DNA of 64,000 bases from Nitrospira sp. (GCA_024998595.1 JACOEK010000007.1:62001-126000); one strand, 5' to 3'; numbered from the stretch's first letter, positions 18,390-27,259 are shown. Numbers and translations: made by a program. Notes: a model not told the origin generated them from the letters alone.

Positions 18390-18926
18390 ATGAACGTACG
18401 TAATTGGATGGCGGCCGGTGTTCTACCAGTACTCGTGGCATGGGGAGCGCAATCGGTGCTGGCTGCGGACCACATCAAGGTGGCGATGATGGATCAGCAA
18501 CAGGTCATCGAGCGCAGCGTGGCGGGGAAACGCGCCTTGGAAGAACTGAAGAGTTATTCCACGACGCGCCAGAAGATCATCGATTCCGATGACCAGGAAC
18601 TAAAGGATCTGGAAAAGAGCATGCAGGACGCCTCGCTGTCTGAGGACGCGCGCAAGGAGAAGCAAGAGCACTTCAGGACCAAGCTGGAGGCCTATCAGCG
18701 CCGGATTCAAGACTTCAATCGTGAGGTGCAGGAAAAGCAGCGCGGCATGGTAGCGGAGTATGCCCTGAAGATTCAGGCCGCGGCCTCGACGGTCGCGCAG
18801 AAGGAAGGGTATACGGCCGTCCTGGACAAGGGCAGTGAGGCGACGGTCAAGATTGTGATCTACAGTCACCCGTCGGTCGATCTGACGGAACAGATCATCA
18901 AGGAGTTCGACCGGCAGAACAAGTAG
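18390..18926 (+). CDS. OmpH/Skp-family periplasmic chaperone
   Basis: 178 residues with a cleavable signal peptide (about 1-24, ending SVLAAD, no lipobox Cys) and an OmpH/Skp body: IKVAMMDQQQVIERS, then two long helices rich in Glu, Lys, Arg and Gln (about 60-140) and a final VIYSHPSVDLTEQIIKEFD that matches the end of the preceding paralogue (DVSSQLIEEFN). Expected to escort outer-membrane proteins to BamA. Ribosome site GAGAGGGAA lies just before the ATG. The position downstream of bamA is the classical one for skp/ompH; the tandem duplication, one lipoprotein and one soluble, is less usual. Confidence 0.9.
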   Translation: MNVRNWMAAGVLPVLVAWGAQSVLAADHIKVAMMDQQQVIERSVAGKRALEELKSYSTTRQKIIDSDDQELKDLEKSMQDASLSEDARKEKQEHFRTKLEAYQRRIQDFNREVQEKQRGMVAEYALKIQAAASTVAQKEGYTAVLDKGSEATVKIVIYSHPSVDLTEQIIKEFDRQNK

Positions 18927-18968
18927 CGGCCGGTCGCAATCGTCTACGCAACACAGGAGGCGGGGCTG

Positions 18969-19418
18969 ATGTCAGTGATGGACAGCGTTGAGATTCAATC
19001 GATCCTTCCCCACCGGTATCCGTTTTTGCTGGTCGACCGCATTCGCGAACTCGACCCAGATCGCCGGATTGTGGGCATCAAGAATGTGACGATCAACGAG
19101 CCGTTTTTTCAGGGGCACTTTCCCGGGCGTCCGGTCATGCCGGGAGTGCTGATCCTCGAAGCGTTAGCTCAGGTCGGCGGCGTGCTCGCGTTCAAGTCGC
19201 TCGGCGCGGTCGGACGTCCGGTCGTGTACTTGACCGGAATCGACGGGGCGAAGTTCCGGAAGCCTGTTGTGCCCGGCGATATTTTGCGCTTGGAAGTGGA
19301 CGTGCTCAAGAAACGCGCTCCATTCTGGAAGATGCAGGGCAAGGCCTTCGTTGATACCGAATTGGTCTGCGAAGCGGAAGTCACGGCCATGGTGATGGAC
19401 GAAGCCGCGGCGAAATAA
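18969..19418 (+). CDS. fabZ: 3-hydroxyacyl-[ACP] dehydratase FabZ
   Basis: 149 residues, hot-dog fold. Dehydrates 3-hydroxyacyl-ACP in fatty-acid elongation and competes with lipid A acylation for the same substrate. Signature motifs: LPHRYPFLLVDRI with the catalytic His, the GHFPGRPVMPGVLILEALAQ helix with the catalytic Glu, and a KFRKPVVPGD strand. Full length for the family. Start ATG 18969 has AGGAGG eleven bases upstream. It lies between the ompH pair and lpxA, as in the proteobacterial bamA-skp-lpxD-fabZ-lpxA order but without lpxD. Confidence 0.96.
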   Translation: MSVMDSVEIQSILPHRYPFLLVDRIRELDPDRRIVGIKNVTINEPFFQGHFPGRPVMPGVLILEALAQVGGVLAFKSLGAVGRPVVYLTGIDGAKFRKPVVPGDILRLEVDVLKKRAPFWKMQGKAFVDTELVCEAEVTAMVMDEAAAK

Positions 19419-19551
19419 GGCGACGTATTTTTCCCGGCCGGATAGGCCGGAGTGCACGGGAACCGCAGGCTGTTCAAACCGGTCCTTCAGCAAGACGACG
19501 ACGATGCTGACGGGTCTTTGCGACAGTCTGCCAGAGGGTGAGGAGGTGTGA

Positions 19552-20361
19552 GTGAAGATTCATCCGACCGCGGTGATCCATCCGAAAGCGGTGCTCGCAG
19601 ATGATGTGGAAGTCGGAGCGTACTCCGTCGTCGGGGAACACGTTACTATCGGTGCCGGTACCCGCGTCCTGTCCCATGTGTCGATCGACGGGTGGACCGA
19701 TATTGGGGAACGGTGCGAACTGCATCCCTTCGTATCGGTGGGCGGCCCGCCTCAACACATGCAGTACAAAGGCGAGCCGACGAAGGTGGTCATTGGCCAC
19801 GATAACATCCTGCGCGAGTATGTGACCGTCAATCGAGCCACCGTGCAAGGCGGGGGCGTGACCACCGTAGGCCATTCGAATTTTCTAATGGCCTATGTGC
19901 ATGTGGCGCACGATTGCCATCTGGGCAATCATCTCATCCTGGCGAATGCGGCCAGCCTGGCGGGGCATATTTCTATCGGCGACCACGCCATCATCGGCGG
20001 GCTCTCCGGTATTCACCAGTTCGTGCGTATCGGCGCCTATGCCATGGTCGGGGGCTGCTGTGCGCTCGGCCAGGATCTCCCGCCATTCATGCGGGCGGCC
20101 GGAGGGTACCGTGCCCGGATGTATGGATTGAACTCGATCGGGCTGCGCCGGCACGGATTTTCGGCTGACCGTATCGCGGCGTTGAAGAAAGCATACGAGG
20201 TGCTCTTTCGCTCGGGACATCGCGTGGCGGAAGCCGTCAAACTGGCGCGGGAAACGTTCGGGGCGAGCCAGGACGTCATGCAGGTCGCCGACTTCATGCA
20301 GGGGACGAAACGGGGTATTTGCCGCTCAGTGGGCAAAGATCAAGAAGGCGAAGAGGAATAA
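19552..20361 (+). CDS. lpxA: acyl-[ACP]--UDP-N-acetylglucosamine O-acyltransferase
   Basis: 269 residues, left-handed beta-helix with hexapeptide repeats through about residue 190 and a helical C-terminus. First committed-pathway acyl transfer of lipid A synthesis. The start IHPTAVIHPKAVLADDVEVGAYSVVG, the catalytic His in VHVAHDCHLGN, SGIHQFVRIGAYAMVGG and NSIGLRRHGFS are all typical. GTG 19552 is used; AGGAGG lies about seven bases upstream. The 133 bases between fabZ and lpxA hold no gene I can support. The acceptor could be UDP-GlcNAc or UDP-GlcNAc3N; see the oxidoreductase gene between lpxI and lpxB. Confidence 0.96.
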   Translation: MKIHPTAVIHPKAVLADDVEVGAYSVVGEHVTIGAGTRVLSHVSIDGWTDIGERCELHPFVSVGGPPQHMQYKGEPTKVVIGHDNILREYVTVNRATVQGGGVTTVGHSNFLMAYVHVAHDCHLGNHLILANAASLAGHISIGDHAIIGGLSGIHQFVRIGAYAMVGGCCALGQDLPPFMRAAGGYRARMYGLNSIGLRRHGFSADRIAALKKAYEVLFRSGHRVAEAVKLARETFGASQDVMQVADFMQGTKRGICRSVGKDQEGEEE

Positions 20362-20366
20362 CGCGG

Positions 20367-21209
20367 GTGGGCGGGCATGCAGGAAATGACGGTCAGGCTC
20401 CCGAAGGACAGCGCATCGGACTGATCGCGGGTAACGGCCGATTTCCGATCATCTTCGCCGACAATGCGAAACGCCTCGGGTACTCGGTTTTTGCAGTGGC
20501 GCATGAAGGCGAAACCGATCCGGAATTGGCGCAGCATGTCGACAACATCCACTGGATCAAGATCGGGCAGTTCGGCAAGTTGATCGACGCGCTCAAGGGA
20601 GATGGCGTGCAGCAGGCCGTCATGTTGGGCGGTATCAAGAAGACGCACGTTTTTTCCACGGTCCGTCCGGACTTTCGCGCCTTGGCCCTGGCGGCCAAAC
20701 TGATACATCTCAAGGATGACGACATTCTTCGCCGGGTGGCCGAGGAGATCGAACAGGAAGGCATTCGCATCTGCGAGTCCACCTTCGGGCTTCAAGGAAT
20801 TCTGGTCGAAGCGGGCACTTTGACGCGGCGCGAGCCGAGTAAAAAGGAGTGGGACGATATTCGCTACGGCTGGGATGTGGGCAAGCAGATCGGCGCGTTG
20901 GATATCGGGCAGTGCGTCGTAGTGAAAGATCGCGTCATCGTGGCGGTCGAAGCCGTGGAGGGGACGGATGGAGCCATTCGCCGCGGGGGTGAATTAGCGC
21001 ATGGGGGTGCGGTGGTCGTCAAGCGATGCAAACCCCAGCAGGATCTCCGGTTTGATCTTCCCGCCGTCGGCCCGCGCACGATCGAGGTGATGGAAGCCGT
21101 CAAGGCGTCCGTGCTGGCATTGGAGGCAGGACGTGGAATTCTTCTGGACCGCGACGAGACCATTGCGAAGGCCAACCGCGCCGGAATCGCCATCGTCGGG
21201 ATGACATGA
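20367..21209 (+). CDS. lpxI: UDP-2,3-diacylglucosamine pyrophosphatase LpxI
   Basis: 280 residues (former DUF1009 family). Hydrolyses UDP-2,3-diacylglucosamine to lipid X and UMP, replacing LpxH. Motifs: GLIAGNGRFPIIFADNAK, the VMLGGIKKTHVF stretch, DDDILRRVAEEIE, VVKDRVIVAVEAVEGTDGAIRRGG, and a conserved DLPAVGPRTIEVM. The start is taken as GTG 20367, five bases after the lpxA stop, because AGAGGA lies nine bases upstream. An upstream start at 20319 would run 43 bases into lpxA and adds only a basic, unconserved stretch. No lpxH is visible in the window. Confidence 0.95.
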   Translation: MGGHAGNDGQAPEGQRIGLIAGNGRFPIIFADNAKRLGYSVFAVAHEGETDPELAQHVDNIHWIKIGQFGKLIDALKGDGVQQAVMLGGIKKTHVFSTVRPDFRALALAAKLIHLKDDDILRRVAEEIEQEGIRICESTFGLQGILVEAGTLTRREPSKKEWDDIRYGWDVGKQIGALDIGQCVVVKDRVIVAVEAVEGTDGAIRRGGELAHGGAVVVKRCKPQQDLRFDLPAVGPRTIEVMEAVKASVLALEAGRGILLDRDETIAKANRAGIAIVGMT

Positions 21210-21261
21210 GGCCACCCACCATGGAAACAGAGGCCGTTCACGGCGGACAGGAGAGGGTGTA

Positions 21262-22251
21262 ATGACACCGCTTCGCGCCGGTGTGATCGGCGTCGGCCAT
21301 CTTGGGCAGCACCATGCGCGGCATTACGCGACGCTCCCCGGGGTCACCCTGGCCGGTGTGTGTGATGCGTCGCCGGATCGCGCCAAGATGATCGCCGAGC
21401 GTCATGGGGTGCAGGCCTGGACACAGCTCGCCGATTTGTTAAAGCAGGTCGATCTCGTCAGCGTCGCAGCCCCGACCTCCGCCCATTTCGCAGCGGCCAA
21501 GGCCTGCCTGGAAGCCGGCAAACATGTCCTGGTTGAAAAACCGATTGCCGTGACCTCGGCCGAGGCCCGCCAATTGGTCGATCTGGCCGCGCGGCACGGG
21601 TGTCTGTTGCAGGTCGGACACAGCGAGCGATTCAATCCGATCATGCAGCGCATGCGTTCCTCCATCGAACGTCCGGCCTTCATTGAAGGCCATCGACTCA
21701 GCGCGTTCGGCGAGCGGGGAACCGACGTCGATGTAGTGCTGGATTTGATGATCCACGATCTGGATCTCGTTCTGTCGTTCAATCCCGGGCCGGTGGAGGA
21801 AGTCCGCGCTGCCGGGGTGCCGGTGCTCTCATCCAATATTGATATCGCCAATGCCCGTATCGCGTTCGCGAGCGGATGCGTCGCCAACCTGACGGCGAGT
21901 CGCGTCTCCACGAACAAGATGCGCCGGTTACGGTTCTTTCAGCGTGATCGTTATGTGTCGATCGATTTTCAAACGCGTCAGGCGATGGTGTCGCGGCGCG
22001 TGCAAGGCAGCGGGCCGCGGCCGACGATCGATGTCGAAACCTTCCAGGCCGGGGATGATGAGCCGTTGCGATTGGAGCTGGAAGCATTCGTGCATGCGGT
22101 GGTGACCGGGTCGCGGCCGGTCGTGTCGGGTGAGGACGGGGAGGCGGCGCTCAACCTGGCTGCCCGAGTCTTAGAAGCCATCGGTCAATTTACGCAGCGC
22201 CATTCCGCCGGCGACGTGTCCGCGGCGGCATTCGGCCATGACAGTCTCTAG
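21262..22251 (+). CDS. Gfo/Idh/MocA-family oxidoreductase, GnnA-like
   Basis: 329 residues. N-terminal NAD-binding Rossmann fold (AGVIGVGHLGQHHARHYATL) and the family motif VLVEKPIAVTSAEA with its catalytic Lys; then GHSERFNPIM and DLMIHDLDLVLSF with His/Asp residues expected at the active site. It sits between lpxI and lpxB, with a strong ribosome site (GGAGAGGG). In Acidithiobacillus ferrooxidans, gnnA and gnnB lie between lpxA and lpxB and make UDP-GlcNAc3N, the precursor of lipid A with amide-linked acyl chains. This gene matches GnnA in family and place, but no GnnB-type aminotransferase is in the window. GnnA function is therefore a hypothesis; the oxidoreductase family is certain. Confidence 0.85.
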   Translation: MTPLRAGVIGVGHLGQHHARHYATLPGVTLAGVCDASPDRAKMIAERHGVQAWTQLADLLKQVDLVSVAAPTSAHFAAAKACLEAGKHVLVEKPIAVTSAEARQLVDLAARHGCLLQVGHSERFNPIMQRMRSSIERPAFIEGHRLSAFGERGTDVDVVLDLMIHDLDLVLSFNPGPVEEVRAAGVPVLSSNIDIANARIAFASGCVANLTASRVSTNKMRRLRFFQRDRYVSIDFQTRQAMVSRRVQGSGPRPTIDVETFQAGDDEPLRLELEAFVHAVVTGSRPVVSGEDGEAALNLAARVLEAIGQFTQRHSAGDVSAAAFGHDSL

Positions 22252-22290
22252 GAGTGCCATGTCGGTGTTGGTCGGCCTGAATAGAGCGAC

Positions 22291-23424
22291 ATGCCTCGTA
22301 TCCTAATCATCACCGGAGAGGCCTCCGGCGATCTCCACGGAGCCCATCTGGTCAAGGCGTTGAAGGACTTGTCGCCATCGCTCCAGATTGTGGGGATCGG
22401 CGGCGCCTCCATGCGGGCAGCCGGCGCGGAACTGGTGAAGGATATCCCTCAATTGGATGTGATGGGGCTCATCGGTCTGTCAGCGGTCAAGACCATGCTG
22501 CAGAGAATCTCCCGTATCCGCGCCTTGATCAAGCGCGAACGCTGGGATCTCGTCGTCCTGATCGACAATCCCGGACTCAACTTCCATTTTGCCCGGGTCG
22601 CCCGGGCCTGCGGCCTGAAAATTGTGTACTACATTGCGCCGCAAGTGTGGGCTTGGCGCCGGGGCCGGATGCGTTGGATTCAACAGCGGGTCGACCATGT
22701 CCTCGCGATTCTGCCGTTCGAGGACCCGCTCTATAAGAAGGCCGGCGTGCGCTGCACCTTTGTCGGCAATCCGATCCTCGACGAAGTGGCCCCATCGTAT
22801 GACCGGGATGCGTTGCGCCGCCAATTCGGGTTGTCGGATGCGGGGCCGGTCATCGGACTGTTTCCGGGCAGCCGTAAGGCCGAATTGCTCGAGCATATCC
22901 CGGTGCTGCTGGAGACCGTGAAGCGGCTCGCGCAACGCCATCCGACCATGCAATTCATCCTAGCGCAGGCCTCCTCGATTCAGGATCAGTTTCTCGCCGG
23001 CCTGCTGGAAGGAAGCGCCGTGCCGATTCGGGTGTTCCGCAATCAGGCCAGCGAAGTGATGGCCGCCTCGGATCTGCTCGTCGTCAAGTCGGGCACCTCC
23101 ACCTTGCAGGCGGCGGTAGTGGGGACACCGATGATCTTGTTCTATCGGGCCTCGTCCTGGATCACCTATCGACTGGCGCGCCTGTTGATCCGCGTACCCT
23201 GGATCGGGCTGGCCAATCTGGTTGCGGGCCGGGGGATTGTCCCCGAGCTGATTCACGACGAGGCCACACCCGAACGATTGGTTCAGGAGATCGAGCGGCT
23301 GTTAGCGGATCCTCGCGCCTATGCGGAGATGAAGGCCGCGCTGCTGTCGGTGCGCCAGGCGTTAGGAACGCCGGGGGCTTCTCGACGGGCAGCCGAAGCC
23401 GTGCTGGCGGAGTGCGGATCATGA
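22291..23424 (+). CDS. lpxB: lipid-A-disaccharide synthase
   Basis: 377 residues, GT19 family, peripheral membrane enzyme that joins lipid X and UDP-2,3-diacylglucosamine. Motifs: ITGEASGDLHGAHLVKAL at the start, GIGGASMRAAG, DVMGLIGL, LIDNPGLNFHFAR, YYIAPQVWAWRRGR, LPFEDPLYKKAGV, FVGNPILDE, LFPGSRKAEL, KSGTSTLQAAVVGTPMILFYR and LPNLV-equivalent GLANLVAGRGIVPELIHDEATPER. Complete. The following msbA gene overlaps its stop by ATGA. Confidence 0.97.
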   Translation: MPRILIITGEASGDLHGAHLVKALKDLSPSLQIVGIGGASMRAAGAELVKDIPQLDVMGLIGLSAVKTMLQRISRIRALIKRERWDLVVLIDNPGLNFHFARVARACGLKIVYYIAPQVWAWRRGRMRWIQQRVDHVLAILPFEDPLYKKAGVRCTFVGNPILDEVAPSYDRDALRRQFGLSDAGPVIGLFPGSRKAELLEHIPVLLETVKRLAQRHPTMQFILAQASSIQDQFLAGLLEGSAVPIRVFRNQASEVMAASDLLVVKSGTSTLQAAVVGTPMILFYRASSWITYRLARLLIRVPWIGLANLVAGRGIVPELIHDEATPERLVQEIERLLADPRAYAEMKAALLSVRQALGTPGASRRAAEAVLAECGS

Positions 23425-25157
23425 AACATTATCTTCGCCTGCTCGCCTATCTGAACCCCTATCGATTCCGGCTGGGTGCCGCGTTCGTGTGCGCGTTGCT
23501 CGTGGCGGGCCTCTCCGCCGCCTATGCCTGGCTGGTGCGCCCGGTGCTCGACGGTCTGTTCATCAGTAAGGACGAGAGTTTGCTCCTGGTCCTGCCTGTA
23601 GCGATTCTGGCCGTGGCGATCCTCAAAGGGGTGTTCAACTACGGTCAGAACTATCTGATGAATTATGTCGGAAACCAGGTGATCGGCGACATCAGGGAGC
23701 AACTCTTCTCCAAGCTGGTTCGATTGCCGGTCCGGTTTCACGATACGAATACGTCCGGACGGCTCGTGTCGCGAGTCATCAATGATGTGAACCAAATGGC
23801 CAATGCCGTGGCCGGGGTCTTGAAAGACCTATTTCAGCAGGGCCTGACCTTTCTGGCCATGATCGGGGTGATCATTTATCAGAACTGGAAATTGGCGATG
23901 GTCTCCATGATCGTGGTGCCGTTGTCGGTCGTCACGATGGCGCGCATGGGGAAGAAGTTGCGCGGGCTTGCCACACGCGGTCAGGAGCGTATGGGCGATA
24001 TGGCCTCGACGCTGCAGGAGGCCCTGGCCGGTATTCGGATGGTAAAATCTTTCGGCCGGGAGGAAGACGAGGCCAAGCGGTTTCGTCAGAGCAACGACGC
24101 CTTCATTCATACGACGATGAAGGCCATCCAGGTCTCGTCCCTGGGATCCTCTCATATGGAAGTGATCGGTGTGCTCGGGGTGGCGGGAATCATCTGGTAC
24201 GGCGGGTATCTGGTGATTCACGATGAAATGACTCCGGGTGCGTTCTTTTCATTCCTGGCCGCGATGTTCATGGCCTATACGCCCATTCGGCGGCTGTCCG
24301 GGGCCAATAACACCGTGCAGCAGGCCCTCGCGGCCGCAGAGCGGGTCTTTGACGTGCTGGATCTTCCGACGGAACAGGTGGCCAATGGCGGGCACACGGA
24401 GTTGCCACAGATTTCCCGATCGCTCGAATTCCGGCAGGTCGCGTTCCAGTATGAAGGGCAGGGGGATCCGGCCCTGAAGGCCATCGATCTGACGATACGC
24501 GCGGGCGAGGTCATTGCGCTCGTGGGCAGCAGCGGCAGCGGTAAGACCACCCTGGTCAGTCTCCTGCCGCGATTCTACGACCCGAGCGGCGGGCAGATCC
24601 TGATCGACGATGTGGATATCCGGACCTGCACACTGCAGTCCGTTCGCGGGCAGATCGGGATTGTGTCGCAGGAAGTGGTGCTGTTCGACGATACGGTCCG
24701 CAATAACATCGGGTACGGGCGGCAGGGCGCGACCCTCGACGACGTGACGCGGGCGGCGCAACTGGCCTATGCGCATGATTTCATCGCGCGCATGCCGGAG
24801 GGCTACGACACGTTGATCGGAGAGCGCGGGGTCAAATTGTCGGGCGGCGAACGGCAACGTTTGGCGATTGCCCGGGCGATTCTGCGCGATCCGCCGATTT
24901 TGGTTCTGGATGAGGCGACGTCGGCGTTGGATACGCAATCGGAGCGCATCGTGCAGATGGCCTTATCCAACCTGATGCGGAACCGCACGACCCTGGTGGT
25001 GGCGCATCGGCTTTCGACCATTCAGAATGCCGATCGCATTGTCGTGCTCGACCGCGGGACGGTCGCGGAAATCGGCACGCATGACGAGTTACTGCGGAAG
25101 GGCGGGCTCTATAAGCGCCTGCATGCGATGCAGTTTGCGGATGCGCTTCCGCAATAG
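23421..25157 (+). CDS. msbA: lipid A export ABC transporter MsbA
   Basis: 578 residues from ATG 23421. Six membrane helices in residues 1-310 followed by one ATPase domain: Walker A GSSGSGKTT, Q-loop in GIVSQEVVLF, signature LSGGERQRLAIARAIL, Walker B ILVLDEATSALD, H-loop AHRLST. As a half transporter it works as a homodimer flipping lipid A-core across the inner membrane. The frame can start at GTG 23412 but ATG 23421 gives the normal ATGA overlap with lpxB and the start MKHYLRLLAYLNPY. Its place after lpxB and before the acyltransferase and waaA supports MsbA over a generic multidrug exporter. Confidence 0.94.
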   Translation: MKHYLRLLAYLNPYRFRLGAAFVCALLVAGLSAAYAWLVRPVLDGLFISKDESLLLVLPVAILAVAILKGVFNYGQNYLMNYVGNQVIGDIREQLFSKLVRLPVRFHDTNTSGRLVSRVINDVNQMANAVAGVLKDLFQQGLTFLAMIGVIIYQNWKLAMVSMIVVPLSVVTMARMGKKLRGLATRGQERMGDMASTLQEALAGIRMVKSFGREEDEAKRFRQSNDAFIHTTMKAIQVSSLGSSHMEVIGVLGVAGIIWYGGYLVIHDEMTPGAFFSFLAAMFMAYTPIRRLSGANNTVQQALAAAERVFDVLDLPTEQVANGGHTELPQISRSLEFRQVAFQYEGQGDPALKAIDLTIRAGEVIALVGSSGSGKTTLVSLLPRFYDPSGGQILIDDVDIRTCTLQSVRGQIGIVSQEVVLFDDTVRNNIGYGRQGATLDDVTRAAQLAYAHDFIARMPEGYDTLIGERGVKLSGGERQRLAIARAILRDPPILVLDEATSALDTQSERIVQMALSNLMRNRTTLVVAHRLSTIQNADRIVVLDRGTVAEIGTHDELLRKGGLYKRLHAMQFADALPQ

Positions 25158-25179
25158 TCGGATGGGAGAGGGTGAAGAG

Positions 25180-25904
25180 GTGAGCGATTCCATGACGAAC
25201 AGTTCCCCGGCCGGTCCTCGGCAGAAACAGGCCGTGACGAAGCGCCTGACGAATGCGCTCAAAGTCGCGGTGGTGCCGCCTGTCGGGTATCACATCATTC
25301 AGCTGCTGCGCCGCACGATGAGCTGGCGGACTGAAGGCGGAGAACATGTGTCCCGCATCTTCGCACAGGGACAGCGGGTGATCCTTGCCTTTTGGCACGC
25401 GCAGCAATTGATGATGCCGCTGGCCATCCCTGGTCTCAAAGCGCATATCCTGATCAGTCAGCACCGGGATGGTGAATTGATCTGCCGGATTGTGGCGCGT
25501 TTCGGGCTGGATGCCGTACGGGGCTCCAGTACCAGAGGCGGCGCGGAGGCCTTTCGCCGGCTGGTTCGCCTCGGACGATCGGGCGGCAACTTAGTCCTGA
25601 CGCCGGATGGACCGAAAGGACCTCGGCAGGTCGCCAAGGTGGGGGTGGTGCAGTTGGCGAGGGCCACCGGTTTGCCGATTGTCCCCATGGCCTTCGGCTG
25701 CTCAAAAAAAAACTCTTCGCGAGCTGGGACCGGTTCATCATGCCGTATCCGTTCTCGCAGGGGATCTTCCTCATCGGGACGCCTCTTTCGGTGCCGCCCG
25801 ATGCGTCTGCTGACGACTTGGAGCGCCTGCGCGGGGAATTGGAAACGACCCTGAACCGCATGACGACCGAGGCCGATGCGGCGGCCCTGCAGGCTCGTCC
25901 GTAA
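25180..25904 (+). CDS. DUF374 lysophospholipid acyltransferase-like protein, frame broken at A9
   Basis: Residues 1-177 read as a DUF374 protein: ILAFWHAQQLMMPL (catalytic His), SQHRDGELI, RGSSTRGGAEAFRRL, LTPDGPKGPR, LPIVPMAFGCSKK. At the nine-A run 25704-25712 the frame is lost; the unshifted frame continues as Ser/Arg-rich sequence and stops at 25854. Reading on in the -1 frame from CTC 25713 gives LFASWDRFIMPYPFSQGIFL and then LIGTPLSVPPDASADDLERL, the expected family ending, and stops at TAA 25904 in a TAATG overlap with waaA. The intact product would be about 241 residues. The sequence at the break, TCA AAA AAA AAC, contains the heptamer A_AAA_AAC. Explanations are a sequencing error in the homopolymer, a true mutation, transcript slippage, or programmed frameshifting. 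Start GTG 25180 is a choice; ATG 25192 is possible. Likely adds an acyl chain or otherwise acts in LPS synthesis. Confidence 0.8.
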
Positions 25905-27259
25905 TGTGGTATCTGCTTTACAACACCCTGCTCCTCCTTCTCTCCCCGGTTATCCTCTGTGTGTTGCTGGCGAAGCAGCGGTGCCGGCGGGGATTACCCC
26001 AGCGTTTGGGGTTACTCACGGAGCAGCCGCTCGCGCCAGGCCTGGCGACGGCCTGCATCTGGATTCACGCGGTGTCCTTGGGTGAAGTGGTGGCGGTGGC
26101 GCCGTTGGTGCGGGAACTGCGCCGGCGGTATCCGCTGGCCAGATTGGTGGTCTCGACCGTGACCGAAACGGGACGGGAAGCGGTCGAGCAGCGCCTGGAA
26201 GGCCTGGCGGAACACCGCTATGCCCCGTTGGATTTCCCGTGGGTCGTGAATCGGGCGATCGCTCATCTCAGGCCCAGTCTATACGTGTTTGTCGAAACCG
26301 AACTCTGGCCCAATCTCCTTCGGAGCCTGCGGCGACGCAATATTCCTTCGGTCCTGGTCAACGGGCGGATTTCCACAGGGTCGTTCGAGCGACAGCGCCT
26401 GCCGGTGATCCGGGGTTTTTATCGCACAATGTTGAATATGATCAGCTGTTGCCTGATGCAATCGGAGCGTGATGCGCAGCGCATGATTGAATTGGGGGCC
26501 GACCAATCGCGGGTCCGTTGCACCGGGAACATCAAGTTCGACCAGCCGGTTCCGCAGGCCGCCGCCGGCGGCACTGTCGTGTCGAAGCAGGCATTGGGAC
26601 TCAGCGAGCGCGAGCGGTTAGTGGTGGCGGGAAGCACACATCCCGGCGAGGAAGACATGATCGTCGACGCCTATCAGTCGTTGTGCGAAGACTTTCCCGA
26701 TCTCCGTCTGGTGCTGGCGCCGCGCCACATCGAACGCGCCGCGCAGGTCGAGCAGATGGTGCGAGGCAAGGGATTGGCCGTGTCTCGACGCAGCACCGGC
26801 AGTGCGGGATCAATGCCCGTATCCGGCCCGCGCGTCGTGGTTCTGGATACCCGCGGTGAATTGGCGCTGCTGTATCGGGATGCCGCGGTGGCCTTTGTGG
26901 GGGGCACACTGGTTCCGGTGGGCGGGCACAATCTTTTGGAACCGGCCGTCTGGGGAAAACCGGTGCTGTTCGGGCCGCATACCGATCATTGCGCCGAAGT
27001 CGCGGCGCTCTTGCTGAATGCCCGGGGGGGGCGCGTCGTGGAGGGGGCCCAGGGCCTTGCGCAGAGCTTGCGGGAACTGTTGGACAATTCAGACGCCTTG
27101 AAACGGATGGGACAAGCGGCCCAGCAGGTGGTCGCAGACAACCAGGGCGCGCTTCAGCGCAGTGCGGAAATCATTGCCACGTTTCTCCCGCCGTCGGCCA
27201 TGTCGAGTGAATCCGACGATGCGCTGCGTGGGGATTCGCCGCGTCGGCGCTCGTCATGA
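25904..27259 (+). CDS. waaA: 3-deoxy-D-manno-octulosonic acid (Kdo) transferase
   Basis: 451 residues, GT30 family. Transfers Kdo from CMP-Kdo to lipid IVA at the inner membrane. An N-terminal membrane anchor (WYLLYNTLLLLLSPVILCVLL) precedes the catalytic core: IWIHAVSLGEVVAVAPLV with the catalytic Glu, VSTVTETGREAVEQ, YAPLDFPWVVNRA, FVETELWPNLL, GSTHPGEEDMI, LVLAPRHIERA, VGGTLVPVGGHNLLEPAVWGKPVLFGPH. The ATG shares two bases with the stop of the corrected acyltransferase frame. An eight-G run near 27013-27020 is read through in frame. lpxK follows with a four-base overlap. Confidence 0.95.
   Translation: MWYLLYNTLLLLLSPVILCVLLAKQRCRRGLPQRLGLLTEQPLAPGLATACIWIHAVSLGEVVAVAPLVRELRRRYPLARLVVSTVTETGREAVEQRLEGLAEHRYAPLDFPWVVNRAIAHLRPSLYVFVETELWPNLLRSLRRRNIPSVLVNGRISTGSFERQRLPVIRGFYRTMLNMISCCLMQSERDAQRMIELGADQSRVRCTGNIKFDQPVPQAAAGGTVVSKQALGLSERERLVVAGSTHPGEEDMIVDAYQSLCEDFPDLRLVLAPRHIERAAQVEQMVRGKGLAVSRRSTGSAGSMPVSGPRVVVLDTRGELALLYRDAAVAFVGGTLVPVGGHNLLEPAVWGKPVLFGPHTDHCAEVAALLLNARGGRVVEGAQGLAQSLRELLDNSDALKRMGQAAQQVVADNQGALQRSAEIIATFLPPSAMSSESDDALRGDSPRRRSS

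Noticed and set aside
27013..27020. G8 run inside waaA, considered as a phase-variable tract
   Set aside because: The reading frame is intact across it and family motifs continue on both sides; eight G in a GC-rich gene is weak evidence for phase variation.
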